Assembly (NCBI GenBank): GCA_905221605.1
Contig: CAJNDS010000624.1
Coordinates: forward strand, 739,001 to 803,000
DNA length: 64,000 bases
Direction: 5' to 3'
DNA from: Symbiodinium natans
Taxonomy: Eukaryota; Sar; Dinophyceae; Suessiales; Symbiodiniaceae
In this document: positions 40,991-51,244 of the stretch, piece after piece
Layout of the letters: each line of letters opens with the position of its first letter
Position numbering within the stretch: position 1 is the first letter of the stretch
Made by a program: the position numbers and the translations under genes
Notes under the pieces: model-generated
Seen by the model: the letters and a program-made list of their open reading frames with translations, nothing else
What the model was told of the DNA's origin: nothing
Database searches by the model: none

Positions 40991-41322
40991 GCCATAGACA
41001 CACAGCGCTTTGAACCTGCCAGGCTCGTTGCCCTATTCGAGCGCAAGGCACATGATAGTTCGGAGTGTTTTCCCTCCTTGTTGAATAAGTCTTTGTCGGC
41101 AACATGTGTCGCGTGCCTTTGGACTGGTTTGAGGTCAATCCGGGAAACAAGGCTTTGAGGATTAGATTGTTTCTTCGGGAGGGCCTGGCAGTTCTGATCC
41201 TGACATGACCTGTTTGTCACAGGCCGATGTAGTTGTCCCAGTCAGGGTGAGCTGTTGCGCCTTGGTTCGTTTCAAGCTGAACTGGCCTGAGTTGCCTGAG
41301 TTGCTCTGCCTCTGAAATTCAG

Positions 41323-41609
41323 GTGCAATTTGTTGAGCCTGCGGCAGCCTCACCATCCACAGGTCGAACGGTGGGCAGACGGGGGGCTGAGTGGGAACAA
41401 GGTCAGCGCTCACGTTGCACGCGAGAAGAAGATTCAAGGTACCCTTGGATGTCAGGTGCGTGACGGCTGAAGAAACGCTGCCTTGCACAGGCAGTGTACC
41501 GGCGGAGCCATCAACACAGGAAGCCAGAGCCCAAGCAAGGCTCAGGGTGTAAAGAGGGAGTGATCACAATCCTGCACCTAAAAAAACGAAGAGACGAAAC
41601 CCAATAATA
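41323..41609 (+). CDS. Hypothetical gene, two exon candidates
   Basis: Exon a, 41323-41401: follows tctgaaattcag and reads VQFVEPAAASPSTGRTVG, RRGAEWEQ, with donor CAAG|GTCAGC. Exon b (about 41490-41609) follows ccttgcacag and reads AVYRRSHQHRKPEPKQGSG, KEGVITILHLKKRRDET with stop TAA. Basic C-terminus. A minus frame (41162-41488) overlaps exon a and lacks splice support. Confidence 0.45.
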
Positions 41610-41668
41610 CGCAAGAAGGCCCCTTTTTGCATCTTTATGACCTTTAACGCGCAAAATCGTCTAGCAGC

Positions 41669-41985
41669 ATGATGGCGTGTGACTTTGATATTCAGCACTT
41701 GCGCCGGCAATTTCCCACGGATCGCTGCATCAAGTTTCCAGAAGAGTCACGCCCACGGTGTCACCAGACATTTTGTGCAAAGCTGAGTATTGGATGTGTC
41801 GTGAGAACCGAAACCCGTCACAAGAGGCAGACAATGGCCACCACCCAGCATGGAGGTGTTTCTGGGCTAGGGGGCCTCCAGCCACAAAAGCTGCCAGGGC
41901 TCTCCAGAAGGAGGGGGCACGGAGGCCCGTGGCTGAGACTTGCTTTGGATTGATCGGGGAGAGGGCTCAAAAGCCCAAGTATTGA
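41669..41985 (+). CDS. Hypothetical Cys-containing exon(s)
   Basis: 41669-41953 begins MMACDFDIQHLRRQFPTD, RCIKFPEESRPRCHQTFC. The shifted frame 41758-41985 reads CKAEYWMCRENRNPSQEAD, then ATKAARALQKEGARRPVAE. The first frame is better at its 5' end and the second at its 3' end, suggesting a splice or frameshift at about 41780. No family. Confidence 0.4.
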
Positions 41986-42481
41986 CAAAGGCACTCCCCG
42001 TGAGTCTAAGCGGCAGTGTCGTAGGTGCAGAAGCAATATGGCTGTTTGTGATCATCCTCGCTCAATCAAGAAGTAGGACCCACGAAACTCTCAGGCGGTC
42101 CCGGCCGCGGTCCCGGCCGCGGTTCCGGCTGCTGTTCCGCCACCGGAAGACGAGGTTTAATGGGATATCGGGATAGGGAGAAGGACCGGATTGTAGGTAC
42201 ATGGGGTATTGGAAGTTTAAACGGGCAGTTGAAGGTTGGAACCAAACTATCACCGTGTATGGCTTGTCCAACAGAGACCACACTATGCGGGTGAGGGGCA
42301 CACTCCTGGCTCGCCTGCCAAGCATCTTACGGGATATGCGGTGAGGGCTTGGCTCTGTAACCACGATTTGGACGGCTTCAATACCTGATACCTGGACTCC
42401 GGGACTCCTTGGACCCTGGACCCTTTGGGTGTCAAGGCTCCTTTGCAAATCGCAAGTCCAAATCCTTTCTGCTTCGTTTAG

Positions 42482-43160
42482 AGCGTGGAGATCCTGCGGC
42501 TTGGACTTGAAAAAGCAGATGCTAGGATGCCCAGTAAGCCATAGCCAACTTGCCACTGGCACAGAAATACGCCATCTACCGGCGGATGCAGCGTACTGGA
42601 GTGCCGAGGGCTCATCGTTCGCAGGCGAGTATTGACGTCAGTCCTAAAACTGGCGTCATGTCTGACATCATGCGGTCGACTTTTTTTTTTGCCAGAGTGC
42701 ATGACACGAGGGCTCAGCGACCGACCCATAGGCTCTCTACTCCTCAAGAAGCCGAACATCTGTGTTACTTGGCAGCTGCAACCCAGGCCTCTGATGGCCA
42801 TCCGGCAGAAGCTCCTCCTCGACGCACTGCAGGTGCAGGGGTGCGGGATTGCGTGCCGAAAGAAGTTTTCTGCTGGCAGGATCCAACGCTAGATGTTGCG
42901 GTGCTGGACAGTTTCGACGGTGCCCCGCCGCAAGGCTTCCGGCCCCAATCATATTATGTCCACTATGGCTTCGGTCATGTGCGTCAGAGTTTGTCAGAGT
43001 CAATTTCTTCTTCAAAGGGTTGCAGAGCCGTCATGAAGGCTGAGGAACTTTGGCGTGGATCAATATTGTCGACCATGACCATGCTGTCTATTCAGACTTC
43101 TCAAACATCCCGGCGCAGGGCTTGGGTCCATCCCGCCGGCCCCGCGCGCGGAGGCGGAGA
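42482..43160 (+). CDS. Hypothetical multi-exon gene with clean splice signals
   Basis: Exon 42482-42533 lies between ctgcttcgtttag and GTAAGC: SVEILRLGLEKADARMP. Exon 42787 to about 42840 lies between ctgcaacccag and GTGCGG: PLMAIRQKLLLDALQVQ. Exon 42880-42978 lies between ttctgctggcag and GTGCGT, 33 codons in phase 0: DPTLDVAVLDSFDGAPPQ, GFRPQSYYVHYGFGH. Further 3' frames at about 43040-43160 read WINIVDHDHAVYSDFSNIP, AQGLGPSRRPRARRRR. I do not recognise the family. A 292-codon frame (42550-43428) runs through some of these introns and should not be taken as the protein. Confidence 0.55.
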
Positions 43161-43575
43161 GAGGGACAACCGAGGGACAGATAGGGGACACAGAGGGACC
43201 AGGAGGTGGATTGAGATGAGGGTTGAGGCGGTGAAGGGCCGCACTCTGTGCGGGGCTTTGAATGCCCGCTCTCTTTTTTTCTCTCAAGAGGGCTTGCAAG
43301 TCCTGGACCTAGAGCTGCAGCGCAGGCAAAACCGAAACCGAAACCGAGCCCGCAGCCGCCTGTGGAAAAGCAGGAGGGCGTTGCATGCACTTGTTGTTTT
43401 GTTGTCTGAGCCTTGTGGGCAGAGCTAGAAAATGAGCCAGACGGAAGAGTCGATGGGACGGACTCCTTGGCCTTTATTTCTTGGAGCAACAGCGCGTCCG
43501 TCGCCAGCACATGCAAAGAGTATTTGAATGTGAACCTCTATTGCGAGGTCTGAGCTATCAGTTACGAAGCCTTGA

Positions 43576-44613
43576 TTCCTCAAGCACGAGCAAACGGGGC
43601 CTTCCCCTGAGCCCGAAGTCACTTTCCAGGAGCCGGCCGAGCCGCCGGCTGAGCCGGGCGCTCCCGAGGCGGAGGTGGCTCCGGAGGCGACGCCTCTTTT
43701 GCAGTAGGCTTTGCTTCCCCAAGCAGAGGTTAGTTTCCTTCAAAGGAGCTCCGACTAGGTTGGATGGGTCTGTGGGATTGTCGGTGTCCTGCGTCTCACC
43801 TTGTCTTTGTTTTTAAAGGTTCTGGTCCCCGTTAGGTAACAAGTTTTGTAAAAAAGAAAATAGTTCTGGACGATTTAGAACTCACCTGCTGAAGATATTT
43901 GCAGCTGAAAGTGTCGCTGTGTCAGACCCATAGACTGCTGGTTCATGGAGTGGTGGTAGAACAATCATGCTGAGTGGCTAAACGATGAGGCATGAATGCT
44001 GCGAAAAGAGATGAATTTTGTTTGTAGGTTTGGAACAGGGAGATGTCCGAGGATCTTGAAAGCTTCGGTTCGAGCAAACTTTGACTCGTGCAGATGCGTC
44101 GCACTTATGCGAACACGGACCGTGCACTGATGGTCACGGTGTTGGAGATGCGATCCACGCTTTGCCTAATGGATCGTTGGAAGGAAGTGCTTCCGTCTCT
44201 TCTACAGCTAGGCATCTCCTTCGGCACCGCTCCAGCTCGCCGTCGTTTATTCTTGAACGTGGACCTTCCGATGTTGTTTTGTTTGCAACTTGCATACATC
44301 ATACCGGTTGTTCGGTGACTGTCACTAGAACTCCAAGAAATGGAGCGACGCCCGGGATTGTCATGGCAAAGCAGTGGGCGTCCTGTTGTTGACCGAAGTT
44401 TTGGTACCGCTCGAAGGGCCGTGAAATCAGACGAACTTGGGTCCCCGTGACTTGGACCGTGATTCATGACTCCCCGCCTCCGTTGAGCAAAAGACTCAAA
44501 TGCTTTTGTCCTTGAAACCACAGCGCCGCAACTGTCAGGAACAGCCCCCTCCGGCACCTAGCGCGCCTAGCGCCCCAACGCCGGCCAGTGCCCCGAGCCC
44601 TGAGCCTAGCTGA
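43576..44613 (+). CDS. Hypothetical gene, Pro/Glu- and Pro/Ala-rich exons
   Basis: Exon a, up to the TAG at 43705: KHEQTGPSPEPEVTFQEPA, EPPAEPGAPEAEVAPEATP, an acidic Pro/Glu/Ala linker. Exon b, 44088-44318 after gactcgtgcag: MRRTYANTDRALMVTVLEM, RWKEVLPSLLQLGISFG, LFLNVDLPMLFCLQLAYII, ending hydrophobic. Exon c, 44470-44613: VEQKTQMLLSLKPQRRNC, then QEQPPPAPSAPSAPTPAS. Same strand and compatible style; that they form one gene is inferred. No family recognised. Confidence 0.45.
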
Positions 44614-44616
44614 GCG

Positions 44617-44850
44617 GGAACATGACGGGAACATGGTGCTGTGGGGGTCGAAGGGCATGGGCCATGGATGGGTGGGGCGAGGGGGTGTGGGGTGGGGGGG
44701 CGGAGGCGGCGCGGGCATGCACTAAACCCCTTAAGACTCAGCTTATTTCAAGGGCATGGGGCCATGGGTTGGGGGGAGGGGGGGGGCGTGGAAGTGAAGG
44801 GGACGAGGTTTGGGAGGGGGAGGGGGTGGGGGGTGGGAGGGGGCGAAGGA
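44617..44850 (+). other. G-rich non-coding stretch
   Basis: Long G runs (gggttggggggagggggggg, ggagggggtggggggtggg) with strong G-quadruplex potential on +. Open Gly-rich frames here are artefacts. Confidence 0.7.
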
Positions 44851-44956
44851 CATGGTGCCGTGGACATCAACCTGGCAATCAAAGAGAAAGTGGCAGCCTT
44901 CTCATGCCCAAGTTGCTAAAAGCCTTATCGCTGCAATGTTTTCCTTGTTACTCCAG

Positions 44957-45051
44957 AAATTGTTTCGCCCAACGTGGAAGGACCTCCAAGCATCATCCGT
45001 TCAGCATACTGCGCCCTCGAGCTGAGCAAATATCCTGAAGCCTCCAGTTGA
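44957..45051 (+). CDS. Hypothetical exon
   Basis: Follows ccttgttactccag. Reads EIVSPNVEGPPSIIRSAYC, ALELSKYPEASS, then TGA (a splice donor may precede it). Convincing composition. Family unknown; probably belongs with 45.1-46.3 kb. Confidence 0.45.
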
Positions 45052-45115
45052 GCGCTCCGCAAACCGCCGAGGCTTGGCAGCTGCAGCCCGGAGCCTAACC
45101 CATTGACACAAGGTT

Positions 45116-45307
45116 GTGGGCTTGTTGGGCTTGTTGGCTTGCTTGGGTGATGTCTCACAGACCACAAGCGTAAGCACACATTCGGCATCATTCGGCGTAG
45201 CATCACGAGCTGCCCCCAAGCCATCCCCAGCCCCAACACAGCATCGCCAGCACCCTACTAACTTTTCTCCGGCCCTAACGACTGCGATGCTGCTAGATTT
45301 CTGCTGA
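45116..45307 (+). CDS. Hypothetical Ser/Thr/Pro-rich exon
   Basis: Reads GDVSQTTSVSTHSASFG, VASRAAPKPSPAPTQH. Low-complexity linker composition matching the Ala/Pro-rich exons downstream. Low certainty. Confidence 0.3.
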   Translation: MGLLGLLACLGDVSQTTSVSTHSASFGVASRAAPKPSPAPTQHRQHPTNFSPALTTAMLLDFC

Positions 45308-46298
45308 AATGCCGATGCTTCCTTACGATTGCTTACGAGCTAACGTTGGTCAAGGCCGCGGCCGCTGCACAGCGGCGCATGACGCGAACTTTGCAAGCGA
45401 AGGAGGCCAAGCAGGGTACGCATGAGCTCAGGGGGTGAAACTTACACGAAGCATGAAGCTATTTGAAGCTATATGAAGCTATATGAGGCTATATGAAGCT
45501 TTATGAAGCTATATGAAGCTATATGAAGCTATATGAAGCTATATGGAGCTATATGAAGATATATGCAGCCATAGCCTCTGTGTGTCCAAAGAACGGTCAG
45601 GCTGCGGAGGCCGCGGCCCAAAGCGGCGAGGCCCTGGATTGTTGCCGGTTGCCGGCCTAAGTATGGCCACAATTGTAAGTCAAGCTTGTCACGAGCTTGG
45701 CATCAGCAAACGTCTGAAAACACACTAGAGAGCATAAACATGCGTGATGGTTTCCATGCGAGCCTGCCATTCGCTAATTTGGCCAGGGCGGCCAGAAGCA
45801 AGCAGCAGCCGAGCCATCTGAAGCCAAGGCCCCGCAGGCACAAGTGTAGGTTCAGCTCGCTCAGAAAGACGTGCATGTTAGCCTCCCCCGAACAGATGCA
45901 AAACAGATGCAGCCGCAAAGGAAGGAGGCGAAGAGCACGCAAGAAGAACTGAGCATGCGCCAGGGTGACGAGTGAGCTGTGCGAGGGCGCCCCCCCCCCC
46001 CCCCCCAATTTCCGGCAAAGTAGAAGCCTTTCCAAGGAGCAACAACCGGCTGCGGGTTTTCGGGGGTTGCAGGAGATGGGAAGGAAGAACGCCCGCCAAA
46101 CCAGCTGAGAAGAATGCGAAGAAGAAAGAAAGAGGAGGAAGGACAACCGGACACGAGAAATGTTTGGGGAGGAAGGGCGCGACGGGCCTCTGCGGCGTTG
46201 CGAAGCAATCGGCAGGTGTCCAGTTCCCAGAATGCTTAGAAGGCTTAGGCACCGCCGGAGTACCACAAACGGAGATTGAGGTCCAGTGGATCAGCTAG
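45295..46298 (+). CDS. Ala/Gln/Lys-rich coiled-coil gene
   Basis: Exon a, about 45295-45415: RCFLTIAYELTLVKAAAAA, QRRMTRTLQAKEAKQ, donor CAGG|GTACGC. Exon b, 45601-45647 after gaacggtcag: AAEAAAQSGEALDCC, donor GTTGCC. Exon c, 45778-45975: QKQAAAEPSEAKAPQAQV, TAG at 45847 (gtgtag|gttcag may be an acceptor), then VQLAQKDVHV, PQRKEAKSTQEELSMRQ. Exon d, 46073-46298 after gggggttgcag: PAKPAEKNAKKKERGG, GAGVPQTEIEVQW-like end with stop. Helical, strongly charged. No named family. Confidence 0.5.
45456..45570. repeat. 10-bp tandem repeat (TATATGAAGC)n
   Basis: About eleven units of tatatgaagc with few variants, lying in the intron between exons a and b of the Ala/Gln/Lys-rich gene. The 10-bp period equals about one helical turn. 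Confidence 0.9.
45990..46007. repeat. C18 homopolymer run
   Basis: Run of about 18 C between exons c and d of the Ala/Gln/Lys-rich gene, inside a putative intron. Confidence 0.85.
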
Positions 46299-46532
46299 GA
46301 CGTGACACAGTTCCACTGAGGGACCTCCACACGCAGCACACCTGCTCAGGCAGCACAACTCAACCCCTTGCCCCACCCCATGCATGGGATGAATGGAGAG
46401 GAGGGATTCCGTACAAGCAAGAACTGGGCATGCACTAGATAGTAGGCGAAGTGAGGCAAGAATTGTTCCGCTTCGACCACTCTCCCTCATTCCCCCGGCA
46501 ACGGCACACCCTAAAACGCCAACCGTTTTCAC

Positions 46533-47216
46533 GTGCTAACTATTCCCCAGCACCTAAACCTCCAGCCATCAACCCATACTTGTCCTGCCATCGAGGCCCA
46601 ACCTGTGGCCGCCAAGCCGAAAGCAGCAGCAGCGCTCCCAATGGATCGTGAGACTTTGTTTGGTTGCAGGCTGCATCACGGGATCTTGGTTGCATCGCTG
46701 CAAGACGGGGGTGGAGCTGACGCACCTCTTCCCAGGGCCTTTTCGCATCGCCACAGCCTGCGCAGCCCGCGCAGCCCGCGCAGCAGCCCGCACAGGCCAG
46801 GCCGCCCAGAGTCCGGCGTTGGGGGTTTAAGGGATCATGGCTAAGATTTGCGACATCCTTCGGGCCAAGGCTAGGTCGTGAACATGCGCACCTTGACGTG
46901 TGATCCCTACGCTTTAAGCTGCCACTGCCCATGTGACATCCTACAGGATGCTTAAGGCTTGACTACTGTTTGACTGTTCGGCAGGGCCCAGAGAGGCCAT
47001 GCCAGAAGATTTCACTTCTTCTGGCTAAAGTCCGACCTTCTGTAGCTGCCTGTTGCTGCAGTTGCTGTCATCCCCCCTCGTGCGTGTCGAGCCCGGCCGA
47101 GCAATTCGTTCGTACTTGGAAGCTTGTTGTCGATTTTGAAGATCGCCAGCTCTCGTGAACATCCCTGCGAGGCTCCGGCAGCCGACGCTGCAGCTCCCAA
47201 AGCCGTGTCTTGACTG
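46533..47216 (+). CDS. Ala/Pro-rich exon group, probable continuation
   Basis: About 46590-46650: EAQPVAAKPKAAAALPMDR. About 46740-46830: SPQPAQPAQPAQQPAQARP, where the repeated cgcagcc words encode PAQ. About 47040-47214: PVAAVAVIPP, SFVLGSLLSILKIASS, then PAADAAAPKAVS with TGA at 47212. The AAPKAV motif recurs at about 48321, supporting one long low-complexity gene from 45.3 to 48.4 kb. Junctions unresolved. Confidence 0.35.
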
Positions 47217-47265
47217 GGAGAAATTGGTGTCTTCAGTGCTCCACAGGATGATGTAGGGCATCAGT

Positions 47266-47870
47266 TTGACCCGGCCTGATCGAATCTCAGCTTCGACTGA
47301 GGCATGGTTAGTGTGCGTAGAACCGGATTCTGACTTCCAGGCTCTTTTCAGCAAGCCCCCGAACGAGGATGCTGTGCCCAAGGCGCCGACACATGGACAA
47401 ACTGGCCTTGGACGTGGACAAAAAAAATCCAGACAGGGCTTGCGTTTTCCGCCGCCGTGTTAAGGTTGTTGATGGCATGTCTGAGTTGTGTGAGGCACCA
47501 GCGATGCAACGATTGTGACATGTCCAAGTTCCCTGGACAAAGCGACGCTCGGTGGACAGCGCATGATGCACGTGCTGACCTGATGTGGTGGAAGAGTGGG
47601 TTTGGAACTCATATCTGGCATCAATCTGTCACCAGACAATTCTGGCAGGATGGCCCATCTCCTTTGAATCTCCACGCCAGAGTCCGTCAAGATGTCTCGG
47701 AAGCACATCCCTTTCACACGCGTCTTTTGGGGCTGGGACACGCAGTGGTTAACGCGGCAAACTGTTGCGTGGCGGTACGTGCCTGCTTAAGTGTGCTCGA
47801 CCAACGTGCATGCGCCATCAAGGCCCTTTCAACGGCGCGACTGCGCGGCGCGACTGCGCGGCGCGACTGA
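47266..47870 (+). other. Unresolved exon candidates
   Basis: Two + frames are moderately protein-like: 47266-47463 (ASTEAWLVCVEPDSDFQAL, FSKPPNEDAVPKAP) and 47457-47870 (SKFPGQSDARWTAHDARAD, LMWWKSGFGTHIWHQSV). They could be exons of the flanking Ala/Pro-rich gene. No domain. Confidence 0.3.
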
Positions 47871-47876
47871 GCGGCG
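47833..47876. repeat. GC-rich tandem repeat gcgcgactgcgcg x3
   Basis: ggcgcgactgc repeated about three times and ending ggcgccac. Self-complementary GCGC/GGCGCC cores could form small hairpins. Confidence 0.8.
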
Positions 47877-48001
47877 CCACGTGCGAGGGGGTTGGGGGCT
47901 GGGGGGTTGTGGCCTCGGGCTGGGCCAGCAACATCAACTCAGATCCCCCCCCGCTTTGGATGGCTGCCAACCTTTGCCCTTGACTTCTGGGATGAAATGA
48001 A

Positions 48002-48667
48002 GTGCTGAGTCGGAGTCGTTCCCCGGTTTCTAGTATGATAAGGAGATGCAATGCCAAGCGCTTCCCCCTATTCATAGGCGGCGCGGGCGCCACCGCCGCC
48101 GCCTCCGAAGGCTGGTGTTGGGAGATGTTGCGGAGGAGTGGACACAGGGGGCAGCCGGACAGCCAGTCTTGCGTCTTTGGACCGTATCCTACTATCCCGT
48201 CGTTACACCCATACCTCCCTGACTGCTCCCCCAACACCAAGTCCCAACAGAACACCCAGCGCCCCTCAATGTTGCAGCCGCCAAAGTTGCCAAAGCGCCA
48301 ATTCAGCCAGGCCAAAGCGGCGCCCAAAGCCGTGACGCCGGAGGTTTTCGGGGGAAGCTTCTTCGTAGACTTCAGGTTTGAGCTTGAGGGGTTCAGGACG
48401 GAAGTTTGGCCAAGAGCGTGGTTTCCAAATCCGTGTTGCCGTTCGATGCTTTCCCCTCAGGCCGCCTTGAGATTGAGACGGTCCATGGCCGCTGCTCTCA
48501 GATGCGGAGCTCAGCGTTCTTTTGGTTTTCGGATCAGTGACGGGGGGTCCTTGTGGATGTTATCAATCCAGAACATCAGCTTCAACGACAAGTCTGCTAG
48601 GCGGTACGTGAATGCCTCCACGAACGCGTTTTTAGAGGGCTGCTTTCAGATTACAGAAGAATGTTGA
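48002..48667 (+). CDS. Hypothetical protein, Pro/Lys-rich middle
   Basis: Frame of 221 codons opening with GTG, so probably read-through of several exons. Best parts: PPKLPKRQFSQAKAAPKAV, TPEVFGGSFFVDFRFELEG, FRTEVWPRAW and LSIQNISFNDKSARRYVNA. The AAPKAV motif matches 47.2 kb. A minus frame (47818-48327) overlaps the 5' part only. Family unknown. Confidence 0.4.
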   Translation: MLSRSRSPVSSMIRRCNAKRFPLFIGGAGATAAASEGWCWEMLRRSGHRGQPDSQSCVFGPYPTIPSLHPYLPDCSPNTKSQQNTQRPSMLQPPKLPKRQFSQAKAAPKAVTPEVFGGSFFVDFRFELEGFRTEVWPRAWFPNPCCRSMLSPQAALRLRRSMAAALRCGAQRSFGFRISDGGSLWMLSIQNISFNDKSARRYVNASTNAFLEGCFQITEEC

Positions 48668-49275
48668 GTAGCTTTGTTTTACCAAGCGATAAGACTTTCC
48701 ATATAGACTCCTGAGCTGTCGTCACTTCGGGGCACTCGGAGTGCTGTTGTACTGGTCTAGGCGTGCTCCTTTTCTTTTGGAGTGCTCCCGACTTGCTCTT
48801 GAAGTGGTCTTGTATGGTTTGTGGTGGTCTACGCCGCGGCATGGATTCTAACAGGACCGAAGTCCTGTTTTTGTCCGAATATAGTCCGTTTGGAGTACAA
48901 AAATGATCAAACTATAAGCACACAATCTCACCCAACTGATGTTGCTTAAGATTTTGTAGTTTCGTAGGCGCGGCTTGAGGTACAGGACGACGACGCGCAG
49001 TCTGATGTCAGCGACTTCTGATGAGGGGAGTTCCCTCTTTCACCTTACCAACTAGACTCCCTACACAGACGGGCAGACCTAAATAGATGGTAGGAGTCTC
49101 GCCACCTTGAGGTGGTAGTCTTGCTTAAACTGACTGGTGTGCTGGCTGAGGACGAAAGAAGCTCCCAGGGACGCGTCCGAGTTTGTGATCCCTCCTAATC
49201 CTTAGAAGTGTGTGACCTGAAAGCACTGGGGTTCAGATCGCTGCATCACATCGTGGGAGGGTGGATCTTTAACCT
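48668..49275. other. No supported gene
   Basis: Only very short frames; unique sequence. Small duplicated words (ggtggtct, gtggtcttg) around 48800-48830. Confidence 0.45.
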
Positions 49276-49515
49276 ATGCGAAATGCCAAACAATCATGGC
49301 CGAGGGCTGAGGGTGTTGAGAGCACTACCAGGTCGTTCAGGGATGTCTTCGACAAGAATGGAGAGCACAGTTCATTTGAGCTCTCCGCACCATTCAAGCT
49401 CAAAAGGTTAGGCCAGATACTTGGTATCCTCAAAAGAAAGTTTGTCGTAGCCAGCAAGCGACTCATCCTCCTTTCCCAGCCGCTCGTCATGAACCACCTA
49501 ACTTCCCACATCTAG
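49276..49515 (+). CDS. Hypothetical protein or exon, basic C-terminal half
   Basis: Starts at ATG 49276: RNAKQSWPRAEGVESTTRS, FRDVFDKNGEHSSFELSA, PFKLKRLGQILGILKRKFV, VASKRLILLSQPLVMNHL. Clearly protein-like, with a basic amphipathic stretch. No domain recognised. A minus frame covers the same bases. Confidence 0.45.
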   Translation: MRNAKQSWPRAEGVESTTRSFRDVFDKNGEHSSFELSAPFKLKRLGQILGILKRKFVVASKRLILLSQPLVMNHLTSHI

Positions 49516-50165
49516 ACTGAACTGAGCGTGGATGCCAACTGAATGCCTGATCCTTGTGATCTGCAAGACTCGGGATTCAGAAGCAGACGCGAAGGCAGAT
49601 TCAAATGTAGTGAGAAGTCACCAATTTGAGCGCCATGGACCATATAGACGTCCGTGCCTCGCTGAAGGCAGTGTCTGCTGATCGCAGCACTTAGACGAAG
49701 TGGCAGGGACAATTGTCAACAATAGTTAACCAGTTAACGTCGGCCCTTCAAAACCCTGGCGTAAGAACGAGGAACGGTCTTGTAATTTGAGCGAGAGTGT
49801 ATACTTCGTATGCTTGACTTGACTGAAAAAGGGGTTCAGGTGCATCCAGAATCGTACCGCGTCAACCACCTTTATTTCCCACCTAGACCTTTTGAAGCCT
49901 GCCTGCCATCTAGCTGATCAACAGAGAGAGAGAGAGAGAGAGAGAGAGGGAGTCGAAATAGTTGATGAATGACTTGATTGATTCGCTGTTGGTACATGTC
50001 AAGCTGCCAGTCTCCCAAATGAGAATAGATGCGTGCGAAGCTTGATATAAAGTTGTGCGTCGGCCGTGCTGTCTTTGAAGAGGGAAGCGTGCATGTTACG
50101 TGGACCTCTTCGATGGCTTGAAACCACGTGAAACCGAGACTGTGACCGCTTGAGCACAGGTTAAA
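49516..50165. other. No supported gene; (GA)n at 49923-49948
   Basis: A GA microsatellite of about 13 units; otherwise short frames only. Confidence 0.6.
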
Positions 50166-50633
50166 GTGCTTGAACAGAGCTTAAGCAGTGTCTCGACTCT
50201 TGCAGAGGCTGGGGCCGTTGGCGCCCTGGGCTCGGTTCCTGCGACCGTCTGCGCCGCTTTGTTTCAGAGCGTTGTGGGGGTTGAAAGGTCTCAGGGAAGT
50301 TTCTGTGCTGGTTTGCTGTCGTTTCATCAATTCATGGCGTTGATCTGGACATATCCCAGAAACACAAGCGTCACAAGCGTGACAAGCATGTCCCTGAAGC
50401 CTCGGCGAATATGCGTGACGGTATCCGACAAGACACACCAAGCCTTCGCAGAACGCTCATCTCCGGAGAGATCGTGGTGTTCGGTAAGCAAAGACCGAAG
50501 TCTAAACCCTAAGCCTAAGTTTGAATATGAACCACTGCTCCACCCACTTCCAACCACATCGTTCGCAAAGGCACACCCGCTTGATGTGCTGAAGATCCGT
50601 CGCTCTTGCAGAACTTACGTTGGTATTCAGTAG
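50166..50633 (+). CDS. Hypothetical protein, 155 codons
   Basis: Reads AEAGAVGALGSVPATVCAA, LLSFHQFMALIWTYPRN, PRRICVTVSDKTHQAFAER, KPKFEYEPLLHPLPTTSFA, HPLDVLKIRRSCRTYVG. The tandem word (cacaagcgt) at 50368-50388 encodes TSVTSV. Mixed hydrophobic and polar; no family. Confidence 0.4.
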   Translation: MLEQSLSSVSTLAEAGAVGALGSVPATVCAALFQSVVGVERSQGSFCAGLLSFHQFMALIWTYPRNTSVTSVTSMSLKPRRICVTVSDKTHQAFAERSSPERSWCSVSKDRSLNPKPKFEYEPLLHPLPTTSFAKAHPLDVLKIRRSCRTYVGIQ

Positions 50634-50939
50634 CCATGTATCTCCTATCCGTACTACGTCTGATTGCTCCGCTATTTGCGCATGGGAGCTTTGTAACTGG
50701 GTGCTGTGAACCCAGCCCGACGGGTTCCTTCAGGTCAACTCTTTTGGGTGTTTTGGGTGTTAGTTCATTCTGTTACTGCCACGACTGATGGACCCAAAGA
50801 TTCTGAGAGCGCCACCGCTTTTCACGTTGTTGCGCATTGTTGTCGAAGACCGAATGAGGCCTCAGCAAACCAACACAGTTCTGCTCTTGTGTGGGCTGTG
50901 GGGACCTTGAATCTCCTTTCGAAGTGTAGCTTTCCAGGG

Positions 50940-51241
50940 ACTTATGATTACAAAAGCCTCCGGCGATGCTCCCGATTTTTTGTGGTTTTGTAAGCGCTGG
51001 GGTCTTAGGGGTTGGCTATGGGCACACTCCCACTTCCAAGGCCTGCAGACCACAGAACGCGGCTTCTTGGAGGAACAGTGGAGCAGGTTGTGCCGGTTTC
51101 AGGATGTCAACGTCCAGGGTTCCCGGATGCAAGCTTGATGTTGGGGGTAGAATTCGCCGAGCCCAAATAGATTCATGTTTTATGACAGCTGCCCCTCAAG
51201 CTCTCGTGCCTGCAGCTCACATCCATGAGGGAGGGCATTGA
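50940..51241 (+). CDS. Hypothetical exon candidates before the carrier exon
   Basis: Two overlapping + frames. 50944-51138 reads SGDAPDFLWFCKRWGLRGW, whose KRWGLRGWLW distantly recalls the carrier EGxRGxY motif. 50966-51241 reads GAGCAGFRMSTSRVPG, IRRAQIDSCFMTAAPQ. Low certainty; possibly an upstream repeat of a carrier gene, more likely chance. Confidence 0.25.
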
Positions 51242-51244
51242 GGG

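Noticed and set aside
42550-43428. 292-codon + ORF as a single protein
   Set aside because: It starts at TTG and reads through clear introns (GTAAGC, GTGCGG, GTGCGT donors). Only parts of it coincide with exons.
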